DNA from: Polaribacter marinus
GTDB lineage: Bacteria > Bacteroidota > Bacteroidia > Flavobacteriales > Flavobacteriaceae
Assembly (NCBI RefSeq): GCF_022662535.1
Contig: NZ_JAKQYM010000005.1
Span: forward strand, 181,164-245,163
Reading direction: 5' to 3'
Length of the DNA stretch: 64,000 bases
The number at the start of each line of letters is the position of its first letter. Position 1 is the first letter of the stretch. The notes under the pieces are model-generated. The model made no database searches and was not told the origin of the DNA. It saw only the letters and a list, made by a program, of their open reading frames with translations. Positions 17,318-26,140 of this stretch are shown here, piece after piece. A program made the translations under genes and the position numbers.

Positions 17318-17608
17318 TTACTTAACAGCTACTTTACTTTTTACTCCTTCTGTAAAAGTTTTTGCTGGCTTAAAAGCCGGAATATTGTGAGCAGGAATTT
17401 TAATAGTCGTATTTTTAGAAATATTTCTACCTGTTTTTTCTGCTCTAGTTTTGATAATAAAACTACCAAAACCTCTTAAATATACGTTATCCCCATTTTC
17501 TAATGCACCCTTCACTTCAGTCATGAATGCCTCAACAGTTGCCAAAACATCTGTTTTTTCGATTCCTGATTTATCTGAAATTTTTGATACGATATCTGCT
17601 TTCGTCAT
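17318..17608 (-). CDS. HU-family DNA-binding protein
   Basis: A 96-residue nucleoid protein that bends DNA as a dimer. It shows the two-helix N-terminal dimerisation part (MTKADIVSKISDKSGI; VLATVEAFMTEVKGAL), the DNA-arm signature NVYLRGFGSFIIKTRAEKTGRN, and the C-terminal IPAFKPAKTFTEGVK. The usual RNPxTG tip is altered to GRNISKNT, so the proline that intercalates is not at its canonical place. It has a well-formed promoter at 17659-17686 and lies upstream of the 29-aa basic protein gene. Confidence 0.93.
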   Translation of the reverse strand: MTKADIVSKISDKSGIEKTDVLATVEAFMTEVKGALENGDNVYLRGFGSFIIKTRAEKTGRNISKNTTIKIPAHNIPAFKPAKTFTEGVKSKVAVK

Positions 17609-17658
17609 GTCTCTATTTTTACTATATTTTTATTAAATTAATTTCAAAAATGCGGATG

Positions 17659-17686
17659 CAAATATATGATAATTAATCAATTCCAA
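17659..17686 (-). promoter_or_regulatory. Promoter TTG-N17-TATATTTG of the HU gene
   Basis: TTG (17686-17684), 17 bp, then TATATTTG (17666-17659) fit the Bacteroidota consensus fully. The bases after the box (CATCCGCATTTT) are almost the same as after the rplU promoter box, see 35021-35050. Confidence 0.8.
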
Positions 17687-17749
17687 AAAGATAAAGACTT
17701 AAATTTATGTGAATTTTAAAATGTAATATTGCATTTCTATTTTTTAGCG

Positions 17750-18796
17750 ATGAAATTTTCTAACACATTAATATACTGGTATTTACAAAACAACCGAACC
17801 CTACCTTGGCGTAAAACTAAGAATCCATATTTTATTTGGTTGAGTGAAATTATGCTACAACAAACAAGAGTTGCTCAAGGTTTATCATATTATTTGAAAT
17901 TCACGAGCACTTTTCCAACGGTTTTCGACCTAGCAAAAGCAGACGAAAGTACCGTTTTAAAAATGTGGCAAGGTTTGGGTTATTATTCTCGTGCAAGAAA
18001 CCTTCACTTCTCTTCAAAACAAATTGTAAACGAATTTAAGGGCGAGTTTCCATCAACATATAAAGAAATCATTAAATTAAAAGGAATTGGAGATTATACA
18101 GCTTCTGCAATTGCTTCAATATGCTTTAATGAACCTACGGCTGTTGTAGATGGAAACGTTTATAGGGTGCTTTCTCGCTATTTCGGAATTAAAACACCTA
18201 TCAACTCATCTCAAGGAATCAAAGAGTTTAAAGCACTTGCACAATCCTTAATAGACAATACACAACCTGGTACTTTTAATCAAGCTATTATGGATTTTGG
18301 CGCACTACATTGTAAACCTCAAAACCCGCTATGTGAAACATGTCCTTTATCGGATAGTTGTGTAGCTTTAGAAAAAAAATTAATCAAAGAACTTCCTGTA
18401 AAGGAAAAAAAGATAAAAGTTAGAAAACGTTACTTCAATTTTTTGGTTGTTAAAACCGATGATGATAAAACTATTTTATCAGAAAGAAAAGGAAAAGGAA
18501 TTTGGCAAGGTTTATATCAATTTCCATTAATTGAAACTGATAGAAACATCAACAAGGATGAATTAATTTCATCAGAAGAATTTATCAATTCATTTCCAAA
18601 CAAAACAAGTATTTCTCTCTTTAACGAGAAAGAAATTATACACAAATTATCACATCAACACTTACATACTCATTTCTGGATTGTAGAAATCAAAAGTTTT
18701 GCAGAAGCAACTGTAAATTGGAATACAATAAACACATTTCCTGTTCCGGTTTTGATTGCAAATTTTTTAGAAAAATTGAACTTTAAAAGTAATTGA
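17750..18796 (+). CDS. mutY: A/G-specific adenine glycosylase MutY
   Basis: A base-excision repair enzyme that removes adenine opposite 8-oxoguanine. The 348-residue protein has the catalytic Glu in MLQQTRVAQG context (SEIMLQQT), the helix-hairpin-helix LKGIGDYTASAIASI followed by the catalytic Asp in AVVDGNVYRVLSR, the [4Fe-4S] ligands C-x6-C-x2-C-x5-C (CKPQNPLCETCPLSDSC) and a C-terminal NUDIX-like domain that reads 8-oxoG. I chose ATG 17750; the upstream TTG at 17729 adds seven residues and overlaps a likely promoter region. It is followed by ssb, gldE and gldD. Confidence 0.95.
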   Translation: MKFSNTLIYWYLQNNRTLPWRKTKNPYFIWLSEIMLQQTRVAQGLSYYLKFTSTFPTVFDLAKADESTVLKMWQGLGYYSRARNLHFSSKQIVNEFKGEFPSTYKEIIKLKGIGDYTASAIASICFNEPTAVVDGNVYRVLSRYFGIKTPINSSQGIKEFKALAQSLIDNTQPGTFNQAIMDFGALHCKPQNPLCETCPLSDSCVALEKKLIKELPVKEKKIKVRKRYFNFLVVKTDDDKTILSERKGKGIWQGLYQFPLIETDRNINKDELISSEEFINSFPNKTSISLFNEKEIIHKLSHQHLHTHFWIVEIKSFAEATVNWNTINTFPVPVLIANFLEKLNFKSN

Positions 18797-18805
18797 TATT
18801 TTTAG

Positions 18806-18813
18806 TACTTTTG
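18806..18813 (+). promoter_or_regulatory. -7 box TACTTTTG upstream of ssb
   Basis: TACTTTTG fits TAnnTTTG and lies 26 bp before the ssb ATG, just after the mutY stop. No TTG has the right spacing, so read-through from mutY remains possible. Confidence 0.45.
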
Positions 18814-18839
18814 ATATAGAAAATAGAAACACAAAAGTT

Positions 18840-19274
18840 ATGGCAGGAACAATAAATAAAGTAATTTTAATTGGCAATTTGGGAGATGATGTTAAAATGC
18901 ATTATTTTGATGATCAAAATTGTGTTGGTCGTTTCCCTATAGCAACTAGTGAAACTTACACCAACAAAACTACCGGAGAGAAGGTTACCTCTACAGATTG
19001 GCATAATATTGTTGTTAGAAATGGATTGGCAAAAGTTTGCGAAAAATATTTAAACAAAGGCGATAAAATATATGTTGAAGGAAAATTAAAAAATCGTCAA
19101 TGGGAACAAGATGGAGTTAAACGTTATTCTACAGAAATTCAAGTAAATGAAATGACAATGTTATCTAACAAGAAAAACACAGAAAACACTAATAATCAAC
19201 AAGAAAATCAAACACCTTCTACAATAGCAACAAAATCTATTGCACCAGAAGAAAATGATGATTTACCATTTTAA
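18840..19274 (+). CDS. ssb: Single-stranded DNA-binding protein
   Basis: A 144-residue SSB with an N-terminal OB fold (NKVILIGNLGDDVKM; TDWHNIVVRNGLAKVCEKYLNKGDKIYVEGKL), a low-complexity Asn/Gln/Thr linker from about residue 112, and the acidic C-terminal tip DDLPF that recruits repair and replication proteins. It coats ssDNA during replication and repair. It lies between mutY and gldE with 19 bp to the latter. Confidence 0.95.
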   Translation: MAGTINKVILIGNLGDDVKMHYFDDQNCVGRFPIATSETYTNKTTGEKVTSTDWHNIVVRNGLAKVCEKYLNKGDKIYVEGKLKNRQWEQDGVKRYSTEIQVNEMTMLSNKKNTENTNNQQENQTPSTIATKSIAPEENDDLPF

Positions 19275-19293
19275 TTAACTTAAACCATAAAAT

Positions 19294-20622
19294 TTGGATC
19301 CAGATCCTGAACCTTTATTTTCACTTTTTACATCACCAGAATTTTTAACAACCTTAAACGGAATTGTATTAATTAGTTTATTAATAAGCTCTGCATTAAT
19401 TTCGGGTTCTGAAATTGCTTTTTTTTCTTTATCACAAACAGATTTAAATGAACTTTCTAATGAGGAGAAAAAAGAAAATATAATTGTCCAATTATTAGAA
19501 AAGCCCAGAAAGTTACTAGCAACTATTCTAATTCTTAATAATTTTATTAATATTTTAATTGTACTCCTTTTTGCTTCATTAGCAGAAACAATATTTGGAG
19601 ATTTCAACTACGTTTTAAACATATACTTTTTTACAGTTCCGCTTCGTTTTTTAATTGAAGTAATTTTAGTAACCTTCTTAATTTTATTGTTTGGCGAGGT
19701 TTTACCAAAAGTTTACGCCTCTAGAAACGCTCTTCGGTTTTCTAGAATAATGTCTAAATTCATTAGTACCATAAGCATTCTTTTAACTCCTTTTAGCTTG
19801 CCATTGATCAATTTAACAAAATGGGTTGAAAAAAAATTAGGAAGTAAAAACACCAATTTTTCTGTTGAAACCTTATCACAAGCATTGGAATTAACATCTG
19901 AAGGCGCAACCACTAAAGATGAACAAAAAATATTACAAGGAATTGTGAATTTTGGAAATACAGAAACGGTGCAGATTATGAAACCAAGAATAGATATCTT
20001 TGCTATCTCTGATACTGAAACTTATGAATCTGTTTTAGATAAAATTTTAATAAATGGTTATTCTAGAAACCCAGTTTACAAAGAAAACATAGATCACATT
20101 ATTGGTGTTTTGTACGCAAAAGATTTATTAGCCCATCTTAATAAAACATCTTTTAAATGGCAAGATTTATTAAGAGAACCCTTTTTTGTTCCAGAAAACA
20201 AAAAATTAGATGATTTGTTAGGTGATTTTAGAGAGAAAAAGAATCATTTGGCTATTGTTGTTGATGAATACGGAGGCACAAGTGGATTAGTAACCCTAGA
20301 AGATGTTATAGAGGAAATTGTTGGTGATATTAATGATGAATTTGACGAGGATGACTTGTCTTATTCTAAAATTGATGAAAACAATTATACTTTTGAAGGA
20401 AAAACTTCCATAAAGGATTTTTGTAAAGTTTTAGATGATGAAGATGAAGATATTTTTGAACAAGAAAAAGGTGAAAGCGAAACCTTAGCTGGCTTTATTT
20501 TAGAAATTTCTGGTAAATTTCCTAAAAAAGGAGAGAAAATAAATTTCAAGAATTATACGTTTACCATAGAAGCCTTAGACAAAAAACGGATTAAACAAAT
20601 AAAAGCAACCAGAAATGCGTAA
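19294..20622 (+). CDS. gldE: Gliding motility-associated protein GldE (CNNM/CBS/CorC type)
   Basis: A 442-residue membrane protein. The N-terminal part has about four membrane segments in a DUF21/CNNM domain (LISSALISGSEIAFFSLS), then a CBS-domain pair (about 215-335) with the HLAIVVDEYGGTSGLVTLEDVIEEIVGDI signature, and a CorC_HlyC domain at the end. GldE partners GldD and is linked to gliding/T9SS function in Flavobacterium. The start is TTG at 19294 (MDPDPEP): no ATG occurs in frame before about residue 229, so a non-ATG start is required. It overlaps gldD by 8 bp. Confidence 0.92.
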   Translation: MDPDPEPLFSLFTSPEFLTTLNGIVLISLLISSALISGSEIAFFSLSQTDLNELSNEEKKENIIVQLLEKPRKLLATILILNNFINILIVLLFASLAETIFGDFNYVLNIYFFTVPLRFLIEVILVTFLILLFGEVLPKVYASRNALRFSRIMSKFISTISILLTPFSLPLINLTKWVEKKLGSKNTNFSVETLSQALELTSEGATTKDEQKILQGIVNFGNTETVQIMKPRIDIFAISDTETYESVLDKILINGYSRNPVYKENIDHIIGVLYAKDLLAHLNKTSFKWQDLLREPFFVPENKKLDDLLGDFREKKNHLAIVVDEYGGTSGLVTLEDVIEEIVGDINDEFDEDDLSYSKIDENNYTFEGKTSIKDFCKVLDDEDEDIFEQEKGESETLAGFILEISGKFPKKGEKINFKNYTFTIEALDKKRIKQIKATRNA

Positions 20623-21172
20623 CTTAATTTTAGTGTTTTCTTTAATATTTCTTATTTCATGTAAAGAAGAAGTACAGCCCAAACCAATTGCTTATTTAGG
20701 CTTAGTTTACCCAACAAAATCTTATGAAAAATTAAAACTAAAAAGACCTTACTCTTTTCAGGTATTAAAAAATACTACAATAATAAATGAAGCTAATAAT
20801 TGGCTAACAATTAAATATCCAGATTTAAAAGCTTCTATAGATATTACATACAGACCCATAAACAGCAATCTAAAAGAATTGCTCACAGAGTCAGAAAAAT
20901 TGGTTTTTAAGCACACTGTAAAAGCCGAACAAATTATACCAAAAGATTTTGCAAATCCTAAAAAAAGAGTTTTTGGAAGCATATATGAAATTACAGGAAA
21001 TGCTGCTTCCCAAATTCAGTTTCACGTTACAGATAGTACTAACAACTTTATAAAAGGATCCTTATATTTTTACGCAAAACCAAACTACGATTCTATTTTA
21101 CCAGCCGTTTCTTATATTAAAGAAGATATCTTGCACTTAATTGAAACCTTAGAATGGCAAGATCCTTCCTAA
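20615..21172 (+). CDS. gldD: Gliding motility lipoprotein GldD
   Basis: A 185-residue lipoprotein (IFLISCKEE, Cys at residue 16) matching GldD in length, in the start of the mature part (PIAYLGLVYPTKSYEKL) and in the conserved FGSIYEITGNAASQIQFHVTDSTNNFIKGSLYFYAKPN segment. GldD is required for gliding and for T9SS stability in Flavobacterium johnsoniae. The overlap with gldE and the order ssb-gldE-gldD are the usual flavobacterial arrangement. Confidence 0.94.
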   Translation: MRNLILVFSLIFLISCKEEVQPKPIAYLGLVYPTKSYEKLKLKRPYSFQVLKNTTIINEANNWLTIKYPDLKASIDITYRPINSNLKELLTESEKLVFKHTVKAEQIIPKDFANPKKRVFGSIYEITGNAASQIQFHVTDSTNNFIKGSLYFYAKPNYDSILPAVSYIKEDILHLIETLEWQDPS

Positions 21173-21193
21173 TTGTTTTTTAAAACGAACTGT

Positions 21194-22963
21194 TTAAATA
21201 ATTTTCATTTTTTTCAACAAAAAAGAAGCATTCATATTTTTACAAATCCCGTTTTTTAAGGTGTAATCAAAATGCAATTCGTCTTCAATGATTTCTGCAT
21301 CAAAATAATAATTTTTAACATTCAGAAATTCATTTTCTAGCTCGCACAAACTTACATCGTGTGTTGCAATAATCCCTGTCGATTTTGACTTTGTAAGCTT
21401 TTCTACAAACTTTTTAGACCCAATAGCCTTGTCTTTACTGTTGGTTCCTTTTAAGATTTCGTCTAAAATGATAAAATAATCTTCGTTTTCAATTTGATCA
21501 ACAATAAATTTTAAACGTTTTAACTCCGAATAGAAATACGATTCATCTTCTGTGAGAGAATCGGTAGTTCTCATACTCGTTATTAATTTTATTGGAGAGT
21601 ATTCAAACGATTCTGCACAAACAGGCAAACCACAATTTGCCATTACAATAGATAAAGAAACCGTTCTTAAAAAGGTGCTTTTTCCAGCCATATTTGCACC
21701 GGTAACAATAAAAAACTCTTCTTTATGAATGATGAAATCATTATCAACTCTTTTAGCTGAATTAAGTAACGGATGCCCAAGATTCTTAGCTTTTACAATA
21801 GCTTTTTTTGAAACTATATCAGGAAAAACAAACTTTGAATGGTTGAATTTAAAATTAGCTAACGAATTTTGAGCATCAAAATAAGCAACTACTTGAAACC
21901 ATTTTTCTACGGTATGTTTATAGTTAGAAATCCATTTTTCTACTTTTACAGCATTTCTTATTTCTAACAAAAAAAGTCCATTTCCAACAACCGCTATTAT
22001 AATATTATTTCTTTGATCAAAAGCATCTAAAATTTTAGAAAACTCCTTAAAAATCACCGAAGCTTTTTTGTTTTCTGAGTTGATAATTTCTTGTTTCTCT
22101 TTTAAAACTTTTGTTGAAAATTTTTCATTTTCAATTTGATTTAACAAAACATGATATTGTTTAAATAGTTCTCTAACTTTATCCGTTTCTGTATATAAAT
22201 TATTTGTTTTTTTTATAAATCGTCCCGTTAGAAAAAGCCCTATAAAAAACCAAGCGGTTAAAAATGAAAATGAAATCATTCCAAAAGAAACTAAGCCAAT
22301 TAAAACTAAAGAAACAATTGAGAAAACAACCTGAGTTATTGCTAAAGATTTAGAAAAAACAGACGTGTAATTTTGTATCCATTTTACAAGAAAATCTGGC
22401 TTATTTTTTACAGTAACTAAACTTGCCAAAGCAGAAAAATGTTGTCGCCATTTTACTTTGTTAGAAAGTTCTTTTACACTGTTTTGCTTATCTCTAATTT
22501 CATCAATTTTATTTTCGGTAAAAGTATTCGCAAGTAATTTTCTTCCTTCAAGAGTTACGGTTCTATTGATATATTGAAAAAAAGACCCTACACCAAACAA
22601 ATCTATATCGTTGCTATAAAAATGAGATGGATTTACAAATTCTTTACCTGCATCTAAATGAAAAAAATCACGCTTTAAAACTTTTATCTCTGTCTCGTTT
22701 ATAGCAATTTTTGATTCAATAATTGCTCTTTTTCTTTTTAAATCTACATGTTTTGTTACTAAAAAACCAAACAATAAAGACCCCAAAACTGCAATAATAA
22801 AAACATCTGGGAAACGGCCAAAAGTTAGGTAAATCAAAAAACAAGTTGTTAAGAAAACTGCAAATCTAAAAATACTTAAACTAACTGAATTCTTTTTTAA
22901 AACTGATGCTTCTTTTGTTAAATCAGTTTTTATTTCTGTATAAAAATTTAATGGATTATTCAT
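21194..22963 (-). CDS. MutS-like membrane-associated ATPase
   Basis: A 589-residue protein with the MutS C-terminal ATPase: Walker A GANMAGKSTFL, the adjacent SMRTTDSLTEDESYFYSEL signature, Walker B FIILDEILKGTN and the THD switch (GIIATHDVSL). The mismatch-recognition domain of MutS is absent. Instead there are four or more membrane helices near residues 28-66 and 205-245. It is therefore not the canonical mismatch repair MutS but the shorter membrane form common in Bacteroidota, with unknown function. It ends a long minus-strand run; the gene before it is 4 bp away. Confidence 0.85.
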   Translation of the reverse strand: MNNPLNFYTEIKTDLTKEASVLKKNSVSLSIFRFAVFLTTCFLIYLTFGRFPDVFIIAVLGSLLFGFLVTKHVDLKRKRAIIESKIAINETEIKVLKRDFFHLDAGKEFVNPSHFYSNDIDLFGVGSFFQYINRTVTLEGRKLLANTFTENKIDEIRDKQNSVKELSNKVKWRQHFSALASLVTVKNKPDFLVKWIQNYTSVFSKSLAITQVVFSIVSLVLIGLVSFGMISFSFLTAWFFIGLFLTGRFIKKTNNLYTETDKVRELFKQYHVLLNQIENEKFSTKVLKEKQEIINSENKKASVIFKEFSKILDAFDQRNNIIIAVVGNGLFLLEIRNAVKVEKWISNYKHTVEKWFQVVAYFDAQNSLANFKFNHSKFVFPDIVSKKAIVKAKNLGHPLLNSAKRVDNDFIIHKEEFFIVTGANMAGKSTFLRTVSLSIVMANCGLPVCAESFEYSPIKLITSMRTTDSLTEDESYFYSELKRLKFIVDQIENEDYFIILDEILKGTNSKDKAIGSKKFVEKLTKSKSTGIIATHDVSLCELENEFLNVKNYYFDAEIIEDELHFDYTLKNGICKNMNASFLLKKMKII

Positions 22964-22967
22964 TTAA

Positions 22968-23444
22968 TTATTTACGTTCTTTAAATTTTATTTTTAAATT
23001 CTTTGCCAAATCTCTACCATATTCAACCGCATTATCTATTTCGTCAAAAGCAGCAATTTTATATCTCTTATTTTTAATATCCCAAATATTTACTTCACAT
23101 TCATTTCTAGAGTTTAAAAATGTAGAAACCCTATCTAATTTTTTAATCTTTTGCCACTTTCCATATCCAATAGGACCAACAAAATAATATCTTCTATACT
23201 TCATTTCATCAAAATTAAAATGATGAGAGACAGAAACAGAAAAAGGCAAAGCAAAACCTATCAAGTATAATTCTAGCTCTAACAAATGCAAAAAAGAGAT
23301 TACATATTTTTCAGAAAAAGCAAATGGTTTTTTTAAAAAAAACAGTATCAAAAAATAAAACCCTGCAGCATAAAAAAAAGCAGATAATAGCCTACTTAAA
23401 ACAGCTCTTTTTCCAAAAGATATAACTACATTTTTCTTTTCCAA
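22968..23444 (-). CDS. Hypothetical membrane protein, 158 aa
   Basis: Not recognised. Two membrane segments (about residues 17-38 and 52-72) precede a soluble C-terminal half with short beta strands (RRYYFVGPIGYGKWQKIKKLDRVSTFL; CEVNIWDIKNKRYKIAAF) and a final helix, a layout that would suit a PH-like domain. It starts 3 bp after the moeB-like gene's stop and ends 4 bp before the MutS-like gene, so it is probably expressed with both. Confidence 0.7.
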   Translation of the reverse strand: MEKKNVVISFGKRAVLSRLLSAFFYAAGFYFLILFFLKKPFAFSEKYVISFLHLLELELYLIGFALPFSVSVSHHFNFDEMKYRRYYFVGPIGYGKWQKIKKLDRVSTFLNSRNECEVNIWDIKNKRYKIAAFDEIDNAVEYGRDLAKNLKIKFKERK

Positions 23445-23447
23445 ATC

Positions 23448-24530
23448 TTAATAACTTGATATTCCTCCTTGCAAATTTAAAACATTCAACGCAGGATATT
23501 TCTTTTTTAATATTTCTGTAGCCTTGTAACTATTCAATCCTCTTTGACAAACCATAACATAGGTTTTTTTGAAATCTACTTCTATTTTTTCAACATCAAA
23601 TTCTTGAATAGGAATTGTTTGCTGCACTTCAAAAGGCAATTTTAAATTGGGTAATACGGCAATGATTTCTAGACTTCTAGACTGCGATCGAAGTGACAAA
23701 ATTTGTTTTAATTCTGATGCTGATATTTGCCAATCAGGATTTTGAGTAGCACAAGCCATATCAAAATACGTTTGTACCTTAAAAATCTTTGCAATCTGTT
23801 CTTTTAAAATTGTTGGTTTTAACTTCATTTTTAATTGTGTATTTTGAAGCGAATTGTAAATCAACAATTCATTTATCAAGGGTTTTCCTATTCCTGTAAT
23901 CAATTTTAAAACTTCATTTACTTGCTGTGTTGCAATCATACCAACAATAGAATTTAATGTTCCTGCTTCCTCACAATTAGGAATATCCGATGCCATTTCA
24001 GGGAAAGCATCTCTTAAATTTGCAGAATAACTTCCGTTTTTTTTCAAGACATTAAAAGTTGCCACATAACCATCAAACTTATACAGAGAACCATAAATCA
24101 AAGGCTTGTTTTTAATGACACAAGCATCATTTAACAAGTATTTTGTTGGCAAAGAATCTGTTCCGTCAACAACAATATCTACGTTTTCAATCAACTCAAA
24201 AACGTTTTCCTTTGTAATTGGATTATTGATAAAACTGACTTCTGTAAAAGGGGCTCTTTTTTTTATAAATGCTGATAAAACAGTTGCTTTCGGTTTTCCA
24301 ATATCATCTAAAGAAAAGAAAACTTGTCTGTGTAAATTGGTAACATCAACTGTATCAAAATCTACCAAATGAATTTTACCAACACCACTTGCGGCCAAAT
24401 ACACAGCAATCGGACTTCCTAAACCTCCACAACCAACTACTAAAACAGAAGCGTTTTGTAGTTTCTGTTGCCCAACCTCATCAATTTCTGATAAAGTAAT
24501 CTGACGTTTAAAAAATTGATTTTTATTCAT
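23448..24530 (-). CDS. moeB: HesA/MoeB/ThiF-family adenylyltransferase with rhodanese domain
   Basis: The E1-like enzyme that adenylates the C-terminal Gly of a sulfur carrier (MoaD in molybdopterin synthesis, or ThiS). Residues 1-250 hold the ThiF fold with nucleotide motif GCGGLGSPIAVYLAASGVG, the DFDTVDVTNLHRQ signature and the DGTDSLPTKYLLN segment. The C-terminal 100 residues form a rhodanese domain with active loop CQRGLNS. The zinc-binding cysteine pairs of E. coli MoeB look incomplete. Its position in a moaA-moeA-moaC-mobA run supports MoeB; ThiF is the alternative. Its ATG shares one base with the mobA stop. Confidence 0.85.
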   Translation of the reverse strand: MNKNQFFKRQITLSEIDEVGQQKLQNASVLVVGCGGLGSPIAVYLAASGVGKIHLVDFDTVDVTNLHRQVFFSLDDIGKPKATVLSAFIKKRAPFTEVSFINNPITKENVFELIENVDIVVDGTDSLPTKYLLNDACVIKNKPLIYGSLYKFDGYVATFNVLKKNGSYSANLRDAFPEMASDIPNCEEAGTLNSIVGMIATQQVNEVLKLITGIGKPLINELLIYNSLQNTQLKMKLKPTILKEQIAKIFKVQTYFDMACATQNPDWQISASELKQILSLRSQSRSLEIIAVLPNLKLPFEVQQTIPIQEFDVEKIEVDFKKTYVMVCQRGLNSYKATEILKKKYPALNVLNLQGGISSY

Positions 24531-25639
24531 TAATTTTCAAGCTCTTTTTTTACCGTTTCAAACTCTTCGGGTGTATTTACATTTCTAATAAAAGCATCTT
24601 CAATTTCTACAATTTCTACATCAGAATTGATTAACATTTTACGTGGACAAGAATATCCTTGTGCTAAATATTGCAATAAAACAGGATAGGCTTTTGGTTC
24701 GTAAATTGTAATTAACGGCTCTACAAATTCCTTTCCTTTTCCTTTAATTGCTGTGGCTACTTTACTCGGATTTCTATGTTTTAAAATCAATTGAATAATT
24801 CTCTCATTTACAAATGGTACATCTGTTGCCAAAACAAACCAAGCAGCATTTGGATCTTTTTGAAAAGCAGAACAGATTCCGCCAAAAGGACCTAAATTGA
24901 TAAATTTATCTGAAATTTCATTTTCTTTTTCCGATAAATTTTGAACAGAATAAAACGTTTTTAAATTGTTACTTTCTAACAATTCTTTGGCAAATTCTTT
25001 TTGAGGTTTTCCAAAGTAATCGAGTTCAGATTTATCCGTTCCCATTCTTGTACTTTTTCCACCAATCAAAACCAGACCTTTTACTGCCGCAATTTTTTCT
25101 TGAATTAAATTATGAATGTGATTAGAAATCGCATCAATTTCATCAATAGTATAACACGTTAAATTTTTTATCTGTGGATATTTTTCTTCTAAGAAACTAA
25201 AATATTCTGTTTCTGATTCCAACTTTATAACAAACTGAATACGATCTAACTGATCTAATCTTTTTAAAACCGAAGCTTCTTTTGCTGCATCTAAAATTAG
25301 AATTTGCTTTGCTCCTTGATAATGATTTCCGTTGATAAAAACATAATCAAATTGCGCAAAATCTAACCGTTGTTGGAACTTATTTACATTTCCTGAAGTA
25401 GTAATTTGCACATTTCCTTTATGATGAAATACGAATTCAGACAATTTATTTTTTACTACATCTTTTGCATGAGAAGCGTCAAAATAAGCCAATTTATAAT
25501 CAAACAATTTCTGTGAAACTTTAGAAACTAAATCTGAAATAATACTACAATTTGCACCCAAAATTGCAATTTCATTCGGCGCAAAATTATCGTTATTTCT
25601 TCTTTCTAAATTGGTGTGTTTTCTGTGTTTCTTAGCCAT
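24530..25639 (-). CDS. mobA: MobA-like nucleotidyltransferase with N-terminal MobB-like domain
   Basis: The C-terminal half (from about residue 186) is a MobA-type NTP transferase with LIGGKSTRMGTDKSEL (residues 191-206) and the FVLATDVPFVNE metal-binding Asp motif; it attaches a nucleotide to molybdopterin. The N-terminal 180 residues resemble MobB in layout (FDYVFINGNHYQGAKQILI) but the Walker A site is degenerate (GANCSIIS instead of GxxxxGKT). It looks like a MobB-MobA fusion in which the MobB ATPase is dead. It overlaps moaC by 8 bp. Confidence 0.85.
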   Translation of the reverse strand: MAKKHRKHTNLERRNNDNFAPNEIAILGANCSIISDLVSKVSQKLFDYKLAYFDASHAKDVVKNKLSEFVFHHKGNVQITTSGNVNKFQQRLDFAQFDYVFINGNHYQGAKQILILDAAKEASVLKRLDQLDRIQFVIKLESETEYFSFLEEKYPQIKNLTCYTIDEIDAISNHIHNLIQEKIAAVKGLVLIGGKSTRMGTDKSELDYFGKPQKEFAKELLESNNLKTFYSVQNLSEKENEISDKFINLGPFGGICSAFQKDPNAAWFVLATDVPFVNERIIQLILKHRNPSKVATAIKGKGKEFVEPLITIYEPKAYPVLLQYLAQGYSCPRKMLINSDVEIVEIEDAFIRNVNTPEEFETVKKELEN

Positions 25640-26105
25640 TTTTAATATCCGATTTTCCTCCCGTTTTTTCTAACAATTTAACTTCTTTAATTACCATTTT
25701 TTGACTGATACTTTTACACATATCATAGATTGTTAAACACGTAATGTTTGCCCCTGTTAAAGCTTCCATTTCTACGCCAGTTTTTCCTGTAATTGTAACC
25801 TCACAAAGAACTTCTACATTTTCGGCATCTATAATATGAATATCAATATCTACACCATTAATTAATAACGGATGGCACATTGGTATTAATTCAGATGTTT
25901 TTTTAACACCTTGAATTCCGGCAATAATTGCCGTTTGAAAAACAGGTCCTTTTTTGGTAAATAACTCATCATTTGTAAAATGCGCAATTACTTCTTTTCC
26001 TAAAAACATCGTTGCTTTTGCAATGGCTGTTCTTTTGGTAATTTTCTTATCAGAAACATTTACCATTTTAGGATTTCCTTTAGAATTTAAATGTGAAAAA
26101 TTCAT
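25632..26105 (-). CDS. moaC: Cyclic pyranopterin monophosphate synthase MoaC
   Basis: It converts the MoaA product to cyclic pyranopterin monophosphate. The 157-residue protein has the family signatures MCHPLLINGVDIDI and TGKTGVEMEALTGANITCLTIYDMCK, with the conserved Lys and Asp of the active site. The N-terminus MNFSHLNSKGNPKMVNVSDK is also typical. It follows the four-helix-bundle gene by 25 bp, more than the other gaps in this operon. Confidence 0.95.
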   Translation of the reverse strand: MNFSHLNSKGNPKMVNVSDKKITKRTAIAKATMFLGKEVIAHFTNDELFTKKGPVFQTAIIAGIQGVKKTSELIPMCHPLLINGVDIDIHIIDAENVEVLCEVTITGKTGVEMEALTGANITCLTIYDMCKSISQKMVIKEVKLLEKTGGKSDIKNG

Positions 26106-26124
26106 TTAAATAGTTTTTAGTGTT

Positions 26125-26140
26125 AAGTTTTTAATTTTTA
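26125..26140. repeat. Left arm of a 16-bp inverted repeat flanking the four-helix-bundle gene
   Basis: AAGTTTTTAATTTTTA here is the exact reverse complement of 26515-26530. It contains the stop codon of the four-helix gene. The bases around it also hold an imperfect direct repeat, TTTTTAG(TG)TTAAGTT at 26114 and 26135. Confidence 0.6.

Noticed and set aside
17192..17479. Plus-strand frame across the small basic protein and HU genes
   Set aside because: It is antisense to both, Ser/Phe-rich from A/T sequence, and has no start signals.
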